NCBI GenBank assembly: GCA_037190225.1
Contig: JBBCJL010000006.1
Location: 372,001 to 436,000, forward strand
Source of the DNA: MKSF01 sp037190225
GTDB taxonomy: Bacteria; Bacteroidota; Bacteroidia; Chitinophagales; Chitinophagaceae
Length of the DNA stretch: 64,000 bases
Reading direction: 5' to 3'
Made by a program: the position numbers and the translations under genes. The notes beneath the pieces were generated by a model that ran no database searches, was not told the origin of the DNA, and worked only from the letters and a program-made list of their open reading frames with translations. Positions 18,101 to 26,087 of the stretch are shown here, piece after piece. The number at the start of each line of letters is the position of its first letter. The first letter of the stretch is position 1.

Positions 18101-19216
18101 ATTTGCTTACAAAATTCTTCTGTATCTTTGGTATACACAACCTCCTTGAGAGATGAAGAGTGAGCGGCAGGTTGTGATTTGCTTACAAAATTCTTCTGTA
18201 TCTTTGGTATACACAACAACATCAGATTTTTTGATATCACCGGAGGAAGTTGTGATTTGCTTACAAAATTCTTCTGTATCTTTGGTATACACAACACCTT
18301 CCGCATCAACAGGAATAAGGACGTCGTTGTGATTTGCTTACAAAATTCTTCTGTATCTTTGGTATACACAACAATAACGAGTACCTCCACGGGCGGCCAG
18401 CTGTTGTGATTTGCTTACAAAATTCTTCTGTATCTTTGGTATACACAACATCATCCTGACGAGACGGATCTATAAAGTGTTGTGATTTGCTTACAAAATT
18501 CTTCTGTATCTTTGGTATACACAACGAACCAAGCGACACCTTGTCGCCGGGAACAGTTGTGATTTGCTTACAAAATTCTTCTGTATCTTTGGTATACACA
18601 ACATATGAAGCATCCTTTCCACTTCCAATAGCGTTGTGATTTGCTTACAAAATTCTTCTGTATCTTTGGTATACACAACAGATCAAGTGTGCGAGGGTCT
18701 GGAACGTCAGTTGTGATTTGCTTACAAAATTCTTCTGTATCTTTGGTATACACAACAGTACCTTGTCCGTATATAAGGTGGGGGTTGTTGTGATTTGCTT
18801 ACAAAATTCTTCTGTATCTTTGGTATACACAACGGTATCAGGGAGATTGAGATAATCACCGAGGTTGTGATTTGCTTACAAAATTCTTCTGTATCTTTGG
18901 TATACACAACCTTCTTATTAAGCTTGCCGGTAGCAACGGCGTTGTGATTTGCTTACAAAATTCTTCTGTATCTTTGGTATACACAACTGAGAACAACGAG
19001 CATATTCAAGCTCAACTGTTGTGATTTGCTTACAAAATTCTTCTGTATCTTTGGTATACACAACGATATTACTAGGGCAAGATTTGTGAGTTAGTTGTGA
19101 TTTGCTTACAAAATTCTTCTGTATCTTTGGTATACACAACTCAGTAGAAACATCAGAAATGGTTGTCACGTTGTGATTTGCTTACAAAATTCTTCTGTAT
19201 CTTTGGTATACACAAC
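15102..19216 (+). CRISPR. Type II-C CRISPR array, 54 repeats and 53 spacers
   Basis: The repeat is 47 bp, starts GTTGTGATTTGCTTAC and ends GGTATACACAAC, with 6-base terminal inverted repeats (GTTGTG/CACAAC). Starts run from 15102 to 19170. By direct count, 38 spacers have 30 bases, 14 have 29 and one has 31. Only one repeat deviates in my reading: the twelfth (15947) has G instead of T at position 3. Orientation is plus: repeat bases 2-16 are perfectly complementary to the tracrRNA anti-repeat at 24981-24995, and crRNAs are spacer followed by repeat. Each repeat also contains TATCTTTG (bases 29-36) with TTTG at 8-11, a Bacteroidota promoter, so each spacer may be transcribed from the repeat before it, as known for Neisseria type II-C. 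Confidence 0.98.
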
Positions 19217-19269
19217 AGGATAAGCCCAAACGCTTATCCTGTCTGTATTCCAGGGTATACCCTGGAATA
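19217..19269. repeat. Two perfect hairpins at the cas-side end of the array
   Basis: Directly after the last repeat, AGGATAAGC (19217-19225) pairs with GCTTATCCT (19232-19240), and TATTCCAGGG (19246-19255) pairs with CCCTGGAATA (19260-19269) around TATA. Neither is followed by a T-run on the plus strand; an A-run follows the second. They may end array transcripts, protect a 3' end or mark the array boundary. Confidence 0.7.
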
Positions 19270-19322
19270 AAAAAAACAAAAAATCACCTTTAGATGTGCG
19301 TGATATTTACAAAAAACAAAAG

Positions 19323-19664
19323 CTAAAACATCTCCAGCTGCTGTACAATCGGGTTTTTACTGACCTCTCGTCTGTTGGTAAATACCTCCATTTCACCAAA
19401 TTGCTTGTCAGTGATCCTTAAAATACCAATGGTGCCGTAAGGAGGCAGGATCCGTTTTACCCTGGCTATATGCACATCCGCATTCTCCTTGCTTACACAA
19501 TGCCGGATATACTTACTAAACAAGAACATCTGGAAACCATCTTTGAGGATGTCCTTCCGGAATTTCTGCGCATTTTTACGGTCGGCCGCGGTTTCCGTGG
19601 GCAGATCATACATAACAAGTAACCACATGATCCTGTAGGCGTTTAAACGTTCAGAAGATATCAT
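19323..19664 (-). CDS. cas2: CRISPR-associated protein Cas2
   Basis: A 113-residue Cas2, the partner of Cas1 in the spacer-integration complex. The first strand MWLLVMYDLPTET carries the conserved Asp, and KDGFQMFLFSKYIRHC follows as expected for type II Cas2. It starts 12 bases after cas1 ends, so they form one operon. The array lies about 110 bases downstream of its stop, separated by two hairpins. No csn2 or cas4 gene is present, which places the locus in subtype II-C. Confidence 0.95.
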   Translation of the reverse strand: MISSERLNAYRIMWLLVMYDLPTETAADRKNAQKFRKDILKDGFQMFLFSKYIRHCVSKENADVHIARVKRILPPYGTIGILRITDKQFGEMEVFTNRREVSKNPIVQQLEMF

Positions 19665-19676
19665 AGCTCATATATA

Positions 19677-20582
19677 TTATACCCATTCAGGAAGCTGCAG
19701 CTTCCGGCTCTCCCCCTCCAGGCATTTTGAAAGGCTCTGAATGGTCTTTTGAACAGCGATCATCAAAGGGCTTACCTGGTTATTCATGCATACATCCACG
19801 GCAGGGATCTGCAGGAGCTCCTTTTTAATGCCCGGGGTCATATAAAGATAATTCCCGTTACTCCTGATAATATTACAGACCACCGCATCCACATAAGGCC
19901 GGTATGGCTCCATCATATCATCTGCCAGGCAGTAGGCATTGTACTGGTTACGGTGAAAAATGCCCAATGTGGGCATCAGACCGGCAGCAACGATGCTCCT
20001 GGCGGTTATCGCCCTTAAGAGACTATAACCATAGTTCAGCAAATTATTCGGCGGCGCCCCTTCCCTGAACCTGCTAAAGTTCAGGAAGTCAGGAAATACC
20101 CACTTCCAGTAATACAGCGCCGCTTTCGCTTCACAGTTGCTGCTATCGCCACTCCTGATCTTAGGAAGGAGCTTATGCAGGTAAGCAGCATCCTGCCGCT
20201 GACGCTCCAGCAGCCCGGCCTGGTTAGCGATCTTGGCCCTGATGACCTGTTGCCACAGCTGTTTTTTTAATGGCAGGGATGCCGCTATCTGGTATTTGAA
20301 CTTCTGGCTTTGCAACGTATGGCTTTCCAATACATAAAACATACCCAGAGGGTGATGCTGCTGGTCACAGGTGATCACCGCAACATTATTCTCCAGGAGC
20401 TTGTTCAGCAGCGGCTGGGTAATGGTTATCTGGCTATGGTCCAGCATCAGGACACCAATGTCTTCAATAGGTATGACCTTATGTGCATTGGGACTCCCCG
20501 GGCTTTCAATAATAACCTGTTCCAGCCGGGTGCTCAGGTAAGCAGGACTACCAAAATAAAGGGTACGTTTCAGCATACTCAC
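19677..20582 (-). CDS. cas1: CRISPR-associated integrase Cas1
   Basis: A 301-residue Cas1, the integrase that inserts spacers. Active-site regions are visible: NCEAKAALYYWKWVF (Glu, about residue 148), GIFHRNQYNAYCLADDMMEPYRP (His, about 204, then the Asp/Glu cluster). It follows cas9 by 63 bases and precedes cas2 by 12. Length and motifs are intact, so acquisition is probably working. Confidence 0.95.
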   Translation of the reverse strand: MSMLKRTLYFGSPAYLSTRLEQVIIESPGSPNAHKVIPIEDIGVLMLDHSQITITQPLLNKLLENNVAVITCDQQHHPLGMFYVLESHTLQSQKFKYQIAASLPLKKQLWQQVIRAKIANQAGLLERQRQDAAYLHKLLPKIRSGDSSNCEAKAALYYWKWVFPDFLNFSRFREGAPPNNLLNYGYSLLRAITARSIVAAGLMPTLGIFHRNQYNAYCLADDMMEPYRPYVDAVVCNIIRSNGNYLYMTPGIKKELLQIPAVDVCMNNQVSPLMIAVQKTIQSLSKCLEGESRKLQLPEWV

Positions 20583-20645
20583 AAGGATTTTAAAACCACA
20601 AGGATAGATTGAAAAAGCTGCTCACAAGCAGACTTGTGATATTAA

Positions 20646-23600
20646 TCAGCGCCAGACATTGATAATTTCACCTAAATGATTAAGCTGGACCTTTATTGGG
20701 TTTTCCTTTACCAATGCACCTACACTTTTAAATCTATAAAAACGCTTTGCGTCTTTTGCCTCTTTAATTCTTTCTAATTCTGAATTTTTGGTTTCCAGGT
20801 GATGCCGGAAATAGTAATCATTATCTGACAGGCGCCAAACCAGATAAAGATGCTTACTTAATAAAGGTTTGTTGTTGGTACTTAGCGCTTCTTCAAACTC
20901 TTCCTGTGACAAGCCTAAAACAAACATTTCGTTCTGCTGCATACTGAACTTTAACTTCAGGTTATCAGCAGGCAATTTGCTTAAAAAAGTTTCGGGATAA
21001 TTTTCCCCTAATAAATTATTCCATAATTCCGGGGTATCAGTTATCACGACAGGCAGCTTGTATTTCTTTCTTTCAACAGCGTGCCAGAACGTGCAGCGAT
21101 GCTGCATAAGCTTACCGTCTTGGTCTTCATAAATAGCGATATGATGGTTATTGCCGGTGAGCACAAAACCGATATCTTTACCGGTTGCGTCCTTCGCAAT
21201 CGGCTGCAGGTTATTGGCATCCGGTTTGGCAAATAACCTGACGGTACGGATAGGGATCTGCTTTTCCCCGTTAAACCAGAGGACATCTTTAAAGGCCTCT
21301 TTTTCCTTATTGCCATACTCCTGTAATCTTGCTTTTACAAGCGCTTTCACTTTTTCATCCACGATATCATCCACCTGGCTGGCTTTTAAGCTTTGAAGCT
21401 TGTATTTCAGCACTGTTGCGTCATTATAGCAGGACGCTTTTTCCAGGATTTCCGTTTTTTGCTCATCTAAATAGATCGGGCTCTTCTTTAATGATGATAA
21501 AGCAAGCCTGATATTGTTCCCATGCTCAGCGATCCTTGCTGTAACCAAAGCCTTAACCCGTGAATCTATGATCTTATCCGTATGCCCGAACAGGTATTTT
21601 AAAGGCTTGTCCTGCTCTATTACCTTTATTTTACCATATACAGACTGCTCGTGCAAAGCGCCTCTCGGAACGATCACTCCTTTTTCCTTATTCTTCCCTG
21701 TTGCTTTAAATTTCGTAATCGTGGCCACTTTTTTGCCTGGCTTAAAAGAAACCAGGATGCTATCCGCTGCCTGTTCCAAATATTTCGTGGTAAATGCCGG
21801 AGGCCTCTGGCTTACCAGGTATTCATCCAGTAACCTTGCTTTTTCTTTATGCTGCTGAACAGCCGGGTCTATAGATGCTGCTTCCACTAAATCTTTTCCT
21901 CCCGCTTTTTTAGCATCGTCTATGGCCCTGCGCATTTCATCCTTCGTGTCACTTGCATTCAAAGTGTTTATCCGCTGTATAAATCCCTGCCTGGTACAGG
22001 CTATCACCAGGGCGTCAATAGCGTGGTGACGATGGTCATCCCGTTTCGACCAGTTAATAATCTCTTCTTTCCGGTGCTTCCTTCTTCCATGATCGCTGGT
22101 CCATTCCTTTACGGTAATAAGTGTTTTTCCGGTTTCCGCTTCCAATGCCCTGTATTTAGGCATCTGCAAATGCATCAGCACATCATCCCAGCCCCAAAGC
22201 TCCCGCAATTTCGCAGTAATATTCCCTTCGGTAGCGGTGACATTGCTACAGACTTTCTGCAGTATTTCCCTGGATTTCCTGGCGATATATTGCGTTTCTC
22301 TTAGCTGGCGGTCAATAAAATGCTCCCAGAGCTTCCGGTCCGATTCCGTTTCCCTATGCTGCTTTTTCCTTTCTGCATATTCGTTATAAGATACTTTTAA
22401 GCGTTGCATTTTGCTATAGGAGATAATACCTTTCTTATGCCAGTCATCTACCCTGTCAAGAAAAATTTCCAGCTCCCGCGCTCCCTTACCTGCTATGTAA
22501 TCATAGGCTGTCTGATTGCCCTTATCAGCATTGCACTTCCTGTGCACCAGCACCCTATTGGTCTGGGAGTCATCAAAGAGTAAGGAACGGGGTATAATAT
22601 GGTCTTCATCATACGCATCACCGTTGAGCGCCTCGGACAGGTTAAATATTTCCCCGCAATAAATACATTGATTACAGGGATGTGCATCTTTCAGGGTTCT
22701 GCTTAAGGAAGGAAATATGAATTTATACCTTTGAATATAGCGCCTGGTAGCCGGCAGCCCCAGCTCAGTAAGCCGTCTGGCGATCTCTTCATGAAGCTTT
22801 TTGTTTTTGGTCATCATAATATCCGTTTCATTCCGTTCATCCTTGCTTTGCTTCAATTCCCGGGCCAGCTCCACCCTGATCTCAGCCGGCTTACCATATT
22901 GGCCTATAATAGCGTTGACCACGTGGATCATCTGGTTTAATATTTTCTCCACCACAGGCTGGCGCAGGCTGTTTTTCGGTAACAGCTCCAATTTCGTTGC
23001 AGTGGCCCGCTGTTCCTTTTCGGCCTTTGTGGGACTGTCGGAATGGTTGTAGCCCGCCAGGCTGCGGGCATGAGCATAATTATATCCCTGCATCAGGTAA
23101 GGCAGGATGTGTCGCATGGCCTTATTCGATTTATTCCCGAATGCCTGCTTGTTAAAATCCAGGCGTGAAAGCTTATCGGCTGTTGCATCCTCAAAGCCAA
23201 ACCGCTTTATAAGCGCATTTTTACATTCATCCAGCTCCTTAATGGAATAAATAGTATGCCATAACTGGTAAAAAGGTTCCTGCTCAACGGCCTTGCTGAT
23301 CATCAGGCCCTGCTGCTGCTCCAATACCTCACCTGTTCTTTTATCCGCCAGAACAGCCGCCTTCCCGGACGGCACTACCGCAGGCTGAAATGTTAATAAA
23401 GGATGCTCACCGGTAATATTATGAATAGCCGCATATACTTCATTCCCTTTGATGCCTTTTAATATTTGTTTATTGACATAAGCATCTTCTTTCTTAAGGT
23501 TCAAAATTCTGAGCAATTCCGTGAAGCTCAGCTTATCATTCCTGAAAAGATAATCTGCTATTTGCTGCTTTTCTTCCAATGTCAGTATCCGGTCCGCCCA

Positions 23601-24524
23601 TTTATACTTGCTGCCTTCAGGATTTTTAACTTTCAGGGAAATATTATTGACAGTTTCCCATATGCTGCATAATTGAAATAAAGGAGATGTTCTGGGGGCG
23701 ACCCTTGGCCCGATAAACACCGTTTTTTCACAGTTCTTTTCCTTATCAAAAACTGTCTTTTCCAATCCTGCCACTTCGCAAATGCCGACTAAACCTTTCT
23801 GGGACTTTAATTTCCTTTGAAAATAGATGATCTCATTTCTTAAACGGTTGACTACGTCTTCCGTTAAAAAATCGTGTTTCCCTTTTTGAGCATTGATGAT
23901 CTTATCAAATTCTTCTATATAGGCCTCTCTCGGGTACACCTCTTCTTTTATCCTGAAATATGTATTGCTGTTATATGCACTAGCCAATTGCTCATAAAAG
24001 TATTGCCCGATCGTTTGATCCCTGTCCTTAAGCTGCGCATAGCGCCCTTTTACAGCCTGTACATAATCCGTATCTTTTTTATCAGCGTTGGCCTCGCTCC
24101 TGGCAGACTTATACCCTCTTTTTTGATTGAGCATATACAAAATACGGCCTAACTGCTCCCCTGAAATATCATTACCGGGATCAGCAGCATCACTCCTTAG
24201 CTTCCACAAATCCAGCATCGGGAGCTGCATCAATGCTTCGGAAGGAAATATATTATACTTCTTTAAAACTTCCTTTAAGCTATGCTTCTTTAATTGTTTC
24301 CTGTCATAGCCCTTCCGTTGCGACCGGGCCCTGGTCCTGTCCTGGTTTTTAGTGATGGCCTGTCCTTTCTGGAACTGGTCCCTGTCGTCTGAGGATAAGG
24401 GAATGATACGGGACCCCATCCCTATAATGCGCGCAGGTGTGTCTTTGTCATCCGCCTCTATAAGAGCCCATCCGATGGAAGCAGGTCCCAGGTCCAGTCC
24501 TAAAATAGTTTTCATGGTAATCAT
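20646..24524 (-). CDS. cas9: Cas9 endonuclease, type II-C
   Basis: A 1292-residue RNA-guided nuclease. RuvC-I is ILGLDLGPASIGWA (Asp11), followed by the arginine-rich bridge helix at about 62-80. RuvC-II is IRVELARE (Glu552). The HNH domain has CxxC pairs at 617-623 (zinc), DEDHIIPRS (His642) and CNADKGN (Asn665). RuvC-III is HHAIDA (His834, Asp837). All catalytic residues are present. The fourth codon is also ATG (24515) and begins MKTILGLDLG, which may be the true start. Length is between small II-C Cas9s and the larger Bacteroidota ones. It is the first gene of cas9-cas1-cas2. The promoter at 24708-24740 implies a 5' leader of about 175 bases. Confidence 0.97.
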   Translation of the reverse strand: MITMKTILGLDLGPASIGWALIEADDKDTPARIIGMGSRIIPLSSDDRDQFQKGQAITKNQDRTRARSQRKGYDRKQLKKHSLKEVLKKYNIFPSEALMQLPMLDLWKLRSDAADPGNDISGEQLGRILYMLNQKRGYKSARSEANADKKDTDYVQAVKGRYAQLKDRDQTIGQYFYEQLASAYNSNTYFRIKEEVYPREAYIEEFDKIINAQKGKHDFLTEDVVNRLRNEIIYFQRKLKSQKGLVGICEVAGLEKTVFDKEKNCEKTVFIGPRVAPRTSPLFQLCSIWETVNNISLKVKNPEGSKYKWADRILTLEEKQQIADYLFRNDKLSFTELLRILNLKKEDAYVNKQILKGIKGNEVYAAIHNITGEHPLLTFQPAVVPSGKAAVLADKRTGEVLEQQQGLMISKAVEQEPFYQLWHTIYSIKELDECKNALIKRFGFEDATADKLSRLDFNKQAFGNKSNKAMRHILPYLMQGYNYAHARSLAGYNHSDSPTKAEKEQRATATKLELLPKNSLRQPVVEKILNQMIHVVNAIIGQYGKPAEIRVELARELKQSKDERNETDIMMTKNKKLHEEIARRLTELGLPATRRYIQRYKFIFPSLSRTLKDAHPCNQCIYCGEIFNLSEALNGDAYDEDHIIPRSLLFDDSQTNRVLVHRKCNADKGNQTAYDYIAGKGARELEIFLDRVDDWHKKGIISYSKMQRLKVSYNEYAERKKQHRETESDRKLWEHFIDRQLRETQYIARKSREILQKVCSNVTATEGNITAKLRELWGWDDVLMHLQMPKYRALEAETGKTLITVKEWTSDHGRRKHRKEEIINWSKRDDHRHHAIDALVIACTRQGFIQRINTLNASDTKDEMRRAIDDAKKAGGKDLVEAASIDPAVQQHKEKARLLDEYLVSQRPPAFTTKYLEQAADSILVSFKPGKKVATITKFKATGKNKEKGVIVPRGALHEQSVYGKIKVIEQDKPLKYLFGHTDKIIDSRVKALVTARIAEHGNNIRLALSSLKKSPIYLDEQKTEILEKASCYNDATVLKYKLQSLKASQVDDIVDEKVKALVKARLQEYGNKEKEAFKDVLWFNGEKQIPIRTVRLFAKPDANNLQPIAKDATGKDIGFVLTGNNHHIAIYEDQDGKLMQHRCTFWHAVERKKYKLPVVITDTPELWNNLLGENYPETFLSKLPADNLKLKFSMQQNEMFVLGLSQEEFEEALSTNNKPLLSKHLYLVWRLSDNDYYFRHHLETKNSELERIKEAKDAKRFYRFKSVGALVKENPIKVQLNHLGEIINVWR

Positions 24525-24707
24525 TTAAATAAATATTAATATAAATTTAAGCAAATTTAAAATAATTATCTTTTACATTTATCTAAGTAAAAGATAACCC
24601 AATACTAAGCATTATTCTTTCATTAACAATCACGTTTAAACAATGGCTTATAACAGGTTTAAAGTAGTATTCATTAAAATTTGAAAAAATAGGAATGTAA
24701 TTTGTAG

Positions 24708-24740
24708 CAAAGATATAAAATTATATTTACCTTTGTCAAA
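24708..24740 (-). promoter_or_regulatory. cas9 promoter
   Basis: On the minus strand, TTTG at 24740-24737 is followed after 21 bases by TATCTTTG at 24715-24708, matching the Bacteroidota -33/-7 pattern. Transcription should start near 24701, about 177 bases before cas9. The 11 bases GCTACAAATTA (24708-24698), overlapping the last base of the -7 box and running to the start site, are identical to the guide-like sequence 5' of a lone degenerate repeat at 24869-24879. A plus-strand promoter (24701-24735) overlaps it back to back. Confidence 0.75.
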
Positions 24741-24741
24741 G

Positions 24742-24920
24742 TAATTGGGGTTCCAATATATAAACCTTCACCACATTAGAGTGTGAAATTTTATCAAAGC
24801 TCATCTTCTTTAATAAAAATTTCAAATTATCAGGCAGGCATCAAATATTTTGATTTGTAATAGCTTTAGCTACAAATTAGTTGTGAATTGCTTATTTATT
24901 CTATGGATGCCTGTCTTTTT
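24742..24920 (+). ncRNA. Candidate crRNA-like regulatory RNA with degenerate repeat
   Basis: A plus-strand -7 box TACCTTTG at 24728-24735 (TTTG 23 bases upstream) would start an RNA near 24742. Hairpins follow at 24744-24757 (ATTGG/CCAAT) and 24767-24787 (TTCAC/GTGAA). A lone repeat remnant GTTGTGAATTGCTTA (24880-24894) matches repeat bases 1-15 at 14 of 15 positions and can pair with the tracrRNA anti-repeat. CAGGCATC (24835-24842) pairs with GATGCCTG (24906-24913), followed by T5 at 24916-24920, a likely end. The 11 bases before the remnant match the cas9 promoter strand. It resembles Francisella scaRNA and other Cas9 self-regulating RNAs in design; no experimental evidence. Confidence 0.55.
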
Positions 24921-24968
24921 ATTACAATAAATCATTATGACAAATTCAGGAAATAAAAAATATTTTCC

Positions 24969-24976
24969 TACCTTTG
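24969..24976 (+). promoter_or_regulatory. tracrRNA -7 promoter box
   Basis: TACCTTTG matches TAnnTTTG. The expected start, a few bases downstream near 24981-24983, coincides with the first base of the anti-repeat. No convincing -33 TTTG was found. Confidence 0.6.
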
Positions 24977-24980
24977 TCCT

Positions 24981-25059
24981 GTAAGCAAATCACAATAAGG
25001 AATTATCCGTTGTGAAAACATTTGGATCGCCTCTTGTCCACAACCAGGAGGCATTTTTT
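24981..25059 (+). ncRNA. tracrRNA
   Basis: The anti-repeat GTAAGCAAATCACAA (24981-24995) is perfectly complementary to repeat bases 2-16, and the next base can wobble with repeat base 1. A short stem GGA/TCC (24999-25008), the stretch GTTGTGAAAACATTTGGATC typical of type II-C tracrRNA bodies, and a terminal hairpin GCCTC-TTGT/ACAA-GAGGC (25029-25052) follow. The RNA ends in T6 at 25054-25059. About 79 nt long, it is read in the same direction as the array and opposite to cas9. Confidence 0.9.
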
Positions 25060-25217
25060 ATTCCCGGATGCTATCCTTCCCTCTTTATTTCCTGTAATAC
25101 TAAGACCCTGATACGACAAGATATGTCGTCATCCTGATTCTTTTTATTTCCTTGTACATTCAACCTTGTGCGCCCACTCTTTTATGGATATCAGCCCGAC
25201 TTTCAGCCGCTAAGCCG

Positions 25218-25225
25218 TATATTTG
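25218..25225 (+). promoter_or_regulatory. Bacteroidota -7 promoter box
   Basis: TATATTTG matches TAnnTTTG and gives a start near 25232, only 14 bases before the ATG at 25246. It supports that start over an in-frame ATG at 25168, which lies upstream of the box. Confidence 0.55.
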
Positions 25226-25245
25226 TAGCATATATCAGCCACACA

Positions 25246-26043
25246 ATGAAGCAACTACTCACCGCTATATTGCTGCTGTCCTCCGTTACTTTTGCATCCG
25301 GGCAGGACAAAGCCGTAAAGAAGCCGGAATATGTGATCATAGCCGGCAATAAGATCATTACCGAAGCACAGCTGGAGGAATACAGTAATAAAGGTTACCT
25401 GAAAGCCATGAACACCGGCGTTTCGGAGGACAGGTGGCAGGCGCTCCGGAAAAAATTCGGTAACAGGATCGGAGAAGACAGGGAGTTCATCATCACGATA
25501 GACCTCTTCACGGAAAAAGAACGGCAGCAACGGATGGCCATGAAAGCCGCTGCACCGCCCCAGGAAAAGATAGAAGAACCGGCAATCTCACCTGATGGCA
25601 TGCAGGTCAGGATACCTGCCCCAGATTTTACCGTCACAATGACGGACGGCAGCCAGGTACAGCTCAGCAGCCTCAGGGGCAAGGTGGTGCTGCTCAATTT
25701 CTGGGCTACCTGGTGCGGACCCTGCCTGATGGAGTTCCACGAGATACCCTCCAAGATACTGCAGCCATTCGGGGATACGGACTTTGTATTCCTGCCGGTG
25801 TCCATAGGAGAAAAACAGGAGACCGTGGAAAAGAAAATGACCCAGCTGGCCAGAAAGCAGATCGTTTTCCCGGCAGGCTTTGACACGAACCTGGATATCT
25901 GGAAGCTGTATGCTACCGACCAGTCCATTCCGAAGAATTACCTTATTGATAAAAACGGCATCATCCGCTACGTGGTCACCGGCTATAGCAAGGCCAACCT
26001 GGACAATATAAAGAAGCAGATAGCGTTGCTGCTGGCGGAATAG
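25246..26043 (+). CDS. TlpA-like secreted thioredoxin
   Basis: A 265-residue protein from the ATG at 25246, beginning with the signal peptide MKQLLTAILLLSSVTFASGQ. After an N-terminal region of about 110 residues comes a TlpA/AhpC-TSA-type domain with DFTVTMTDGSQVQLSSLRGK and the redox motif NFWATWCGPC, then a cis-Pro position (QSIPKNYLID). It should act in the periplasm as a thiol-disulfide reductant. The N-terminal region is unassigned. It is followed after 44 bases by a VOC gene. Confidence 0.85.
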   Translation: MKQLLTAILLLSSVTFASGQDKAVKKPEYVIIAGNKIITEAQLEEYSNKGYLKAMNTGVSEDRWQALRKKFGNRIGEDREFIITIDLFTEKERQQRMAMKAAAPPQEKIEEPAISPDGMQVRIPAPDFTVTMTDGSQVQLSSLRGKVVLLNFWATWCGPCLMEFHEIPSKILQPFGDTDFVFLPVSIGEKQETVEKKMTQLARKQIVFPAGFDTNLDIWKLYATDQSIPKNYLIDKNGIIRYVVTGYSKANLDNIKKQIALLLAE

Positions 26044-26087
26044 TACGGGCGGGAGCAGTTATACAGCATAAAAACAATAAACAGATA

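Noticed and set aside
15268..19169. Many open frames of 60-140 codons in the array, with peptides such as YTKDTEEFCKQITT
   Set aside because: They come from translation of the 47-bp repeat and its 30-base spacers, and are not genes.
19323..24524. csn2 or cas4 gene expected for II-A or II-B
   Set aside because: Only cas9, cas1 and cas2 are present, so the subtype is II-C.
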